From Skermanella rosea (GTDB lineage Bacteria; Pseudomonadota; Alphaproteobacteria; Azospirillales; Azospirillaceae), in the NCBI RefSeq assembly GCF_016806835.2, contig NZ_CP086111.1, forward strand, positions 48,501-112,500: a DNA stretch of 64,000 nt, read 5' to 3'. The stretch's first letter is position 1; the number at the start of each line of letters is the position of its first letter. Positions 62,920 to 64,000 of the stretch are shown in pieces. Under the pieces are notes generated by a model. The model searched no databases. It saw only the letters and a list, made by a program, of their open reading frames with translations, and was not told the origin of the DNA. The position numbers and the translations under genes were made by a program.

Positions 62920-64000
62920 GAGGAGCGCCCTCCGGGGCGATGCAGGTGTTCGGCGGCGCGCAGCGCCAGCGCGCTGATGGTGAGGGATGGATTGGCCGGG
63001 GCGCCGGTCGGGAACGCCCCGCTCCCCACCACCATCAGGTTGCGGACCCGGTGATGCACCAGGTTGCTGTCGATGACGCTGTCGGACGGGTCGTCGCCCA
63101 TGACCGTGGTGCCCAGGACATGCGCCTCCGTGACATTGACGGGCCGTTTGATCTCCACGCGCTCGACCGGCAGCTTTTCCAGGATCCTGGGCAGCGCCTC
63201 GTCCAGCGCGGCGATGCCCCGCATCGCGTAATCGCTCCGGGATTCGAAGTGAAGGACGGGTTTGTCCGGGTGCTCGTGCGAGAGGGCGACGCGGTTCCGT
63301 TCCAGGGGCAGGTCCTCGACGATGCATTTCAGCAGCTGGATCTGCCGCCATCGGCCGGGCTCGTTGCGGAATTCGGGACGGTTCCAGCTCTCGATCAGGC
63401 AGGCTCCGTAGCGGGACCGGTGCGGCCCGTCATAGAGCATGTAGCCGTGTCCGGTGATCGACGTGCTGCCCTGGAAATTGTCCACGCCGTCGAGATACAC
63501 CAGCGCATCGACGGACGTCTGCTCGTGCAGGCGCCGGCCGAGGAGCGGGTGGTCGAGGCCGGATTTCATCAGGATGAACGGATTGAAAATGGCGTTGGCG
63601 CCCAGCACGACCAGATCGCCCCGCGCGGCGTGCTCGGCTCCGTCCCGGCGATAGACCACTCCGGTCGCCATCCCGCCCGCCGTCTCGACGGCGAGCGCTT
63701 CCGCCCGGAGCAGCAGGGTGACGCGATCGTCCCGGTACAGGTCGGCCAGGTCGTTGGCTACCGTGAACTTGGCGCTGATCGGGCAGAGATTGCAGACGGC
63801 GTTGGCGCAGCAGGCCGCCCGTGACGCCGTGGCGACCCTGGCCCGCGCCGTCGGTTGCGGAAACCAGCCGTCGGGGTACGCGGCCTTCAGCAGCCGGTCC
63901 GGGTCGGTGAAGCGGTGCGGCGGCTGGGGATAGGCCTTGGAGCGGGGAAAGGGCGTGCCGGTGTCGGAACCGGAAATCGCCATGATCTCCTCGGCTTCCT
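62916..64000 (-). CDS. GMC-family oxidoreductase (partial, 5' end outside window)
   Basis: At least 361 residues; the reading frame is open through the right edge and the N-terminal FAD fold is missing. Visible are ACCANAVCNLCPISAKFTV (cysteine-rich segment of the gluconate/sorbitol dehydrogenase group), LVVLGANAIFNPFILMKSG and the C-terminal GSGAFPTGAPANPSLTISAL with the NPSLT signature. GMC enzymes oxidise alcohols or sugars with FAD, here probably in the periplasm with the small subunit encoded next to it. Confidence 0.9.
   Translation of the reverse strand, partial: EAEEIMAISGSDTGTPFPRSKAYPQPPHRFTDPDRLLKAAYPDGWFPQPTARARVATASRAACCANAVCNLCPISAKFTVANDLADLYRDDRVTLLLRAEALAVETAGGMATGVVYRRDGAEHAARGDLVVLGANAIFNPFILMKSGLDHPLLGRRLHEQTSVDALVYLDGVDNFQGSTSITGHGYMLYDGPHRSRYGACLIESWNRPEFRNEPGRWRQIQLLKCIVEDLPLERNRVALSHEHPDKPVLHFESRSDYAMRGIAALDEALPRILEKLPVERVEIKRPVNVTEAHVLGTTVMGDDPSDSVIDSNLVHHRVRNLMVVGSGAFPTGAPANPSLTISALALRAAEHLHRPGGRSS

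Overview
The window is 64 kb of high-GC chromosomal DNA, densely packed with genes on both strands. It carries no rRNA, tRNA, insertion sequence, phage, conjugation or CRISPR signal that I could find. Gene content and order point to an alphaproteobacterium, most likely Rhodospirillales (Azospirillum/Skermanella-like). The pointers are ccoNOQP behind an anaerobox, an lrp / ELM1-family / trxB / LysR (lsrB-vtlR-like) block, a DUF1289 gene, an Irr-type iron control element, and a pigment operon. The taxonomic call is an inference from gene content, not from a marker gene.

Layout. 1-5.2 kb: the first codons of a membrane protein, a TerC-family metal exporter with a structured leader, a DctB-like sensor kinase, an RlmI-like rRNA methyltransferase and a small acetyltransferase-like gene, all on the minus strand. 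5.2-8.8 kb: an FNR/FixK-type box and the cbb3 oxidase operon ccoNOQP, including the short ccoQ (7716-7877, GTG start). 9-13.5 kb: an exported hypothetical protein, carB and greA. 13.6-17.7 kb: Lrp regulator, ELM1-family protein, trxB, a LysR regulator, and directly behind it a non-coding stretch with four hairpins, an exposed CCTCCC and a strong terminator, which looks like an AbcR-type small RNA. 17.7-24 kb: Cache-domain protein, a degenerate EF-G paralogue, a molbindin, two Dps ferritin-like proteins (the second behind an Irr-like box) and msrP. 23.9-28.2 kb: a three-gene phosphorelay. 28.3-32.5 kb: amidase, atypical SDR, TTC38-like repeat protein and DUF1622 membrane protein.

The most distinctive locus is 32.7-43.1 kb. 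Eight minus-strand genes, mostly overlapping by 1-4 bp, encode two carotenoid-desaturase-family flavoproteins, an acyltransferase, a CrtQ-like glycosyltransferase, a type III polyketide synthase, a methyltransferase, a geranylgeranyl-reductase-like flavoprotein and a DUF1045 2H phosphoesterase. A divergent aldehyde dehydrogenase completes a staphyloxanthin-like set of activities (desaturation, oxidation to acid, glycosylation, acylation). The fusion with a phenolic-lipid-like polyketide cassette suggests either one hybrid membrane lipid or two co-regulated lipid pathways.

43.2-64 kb: a repeat-bearing lipoprotein, phnF/phnM without the C-P lyase core, DUF1289, opgH and a Tat-exported opgG/opgD, an extensin-like protein, a 475-bp non-coding gap with a minus-strand terminator, and a thiolase / RidA / acyl-CoA dehydrogenase operon. 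These are followed by an orphan OmpR-type regulator, an HCCA-isomerase-like DsbA-fold protein, DUF3775, a K+ channel-like protein, HMG-CoA lyase with an overlapping SLC13/DASS transporter, an acyl-carrier-like protein, a GT-C-like membrane protein, and a GMC oxidoreductase with its small Tat-exported subunit, cut by the right edge.
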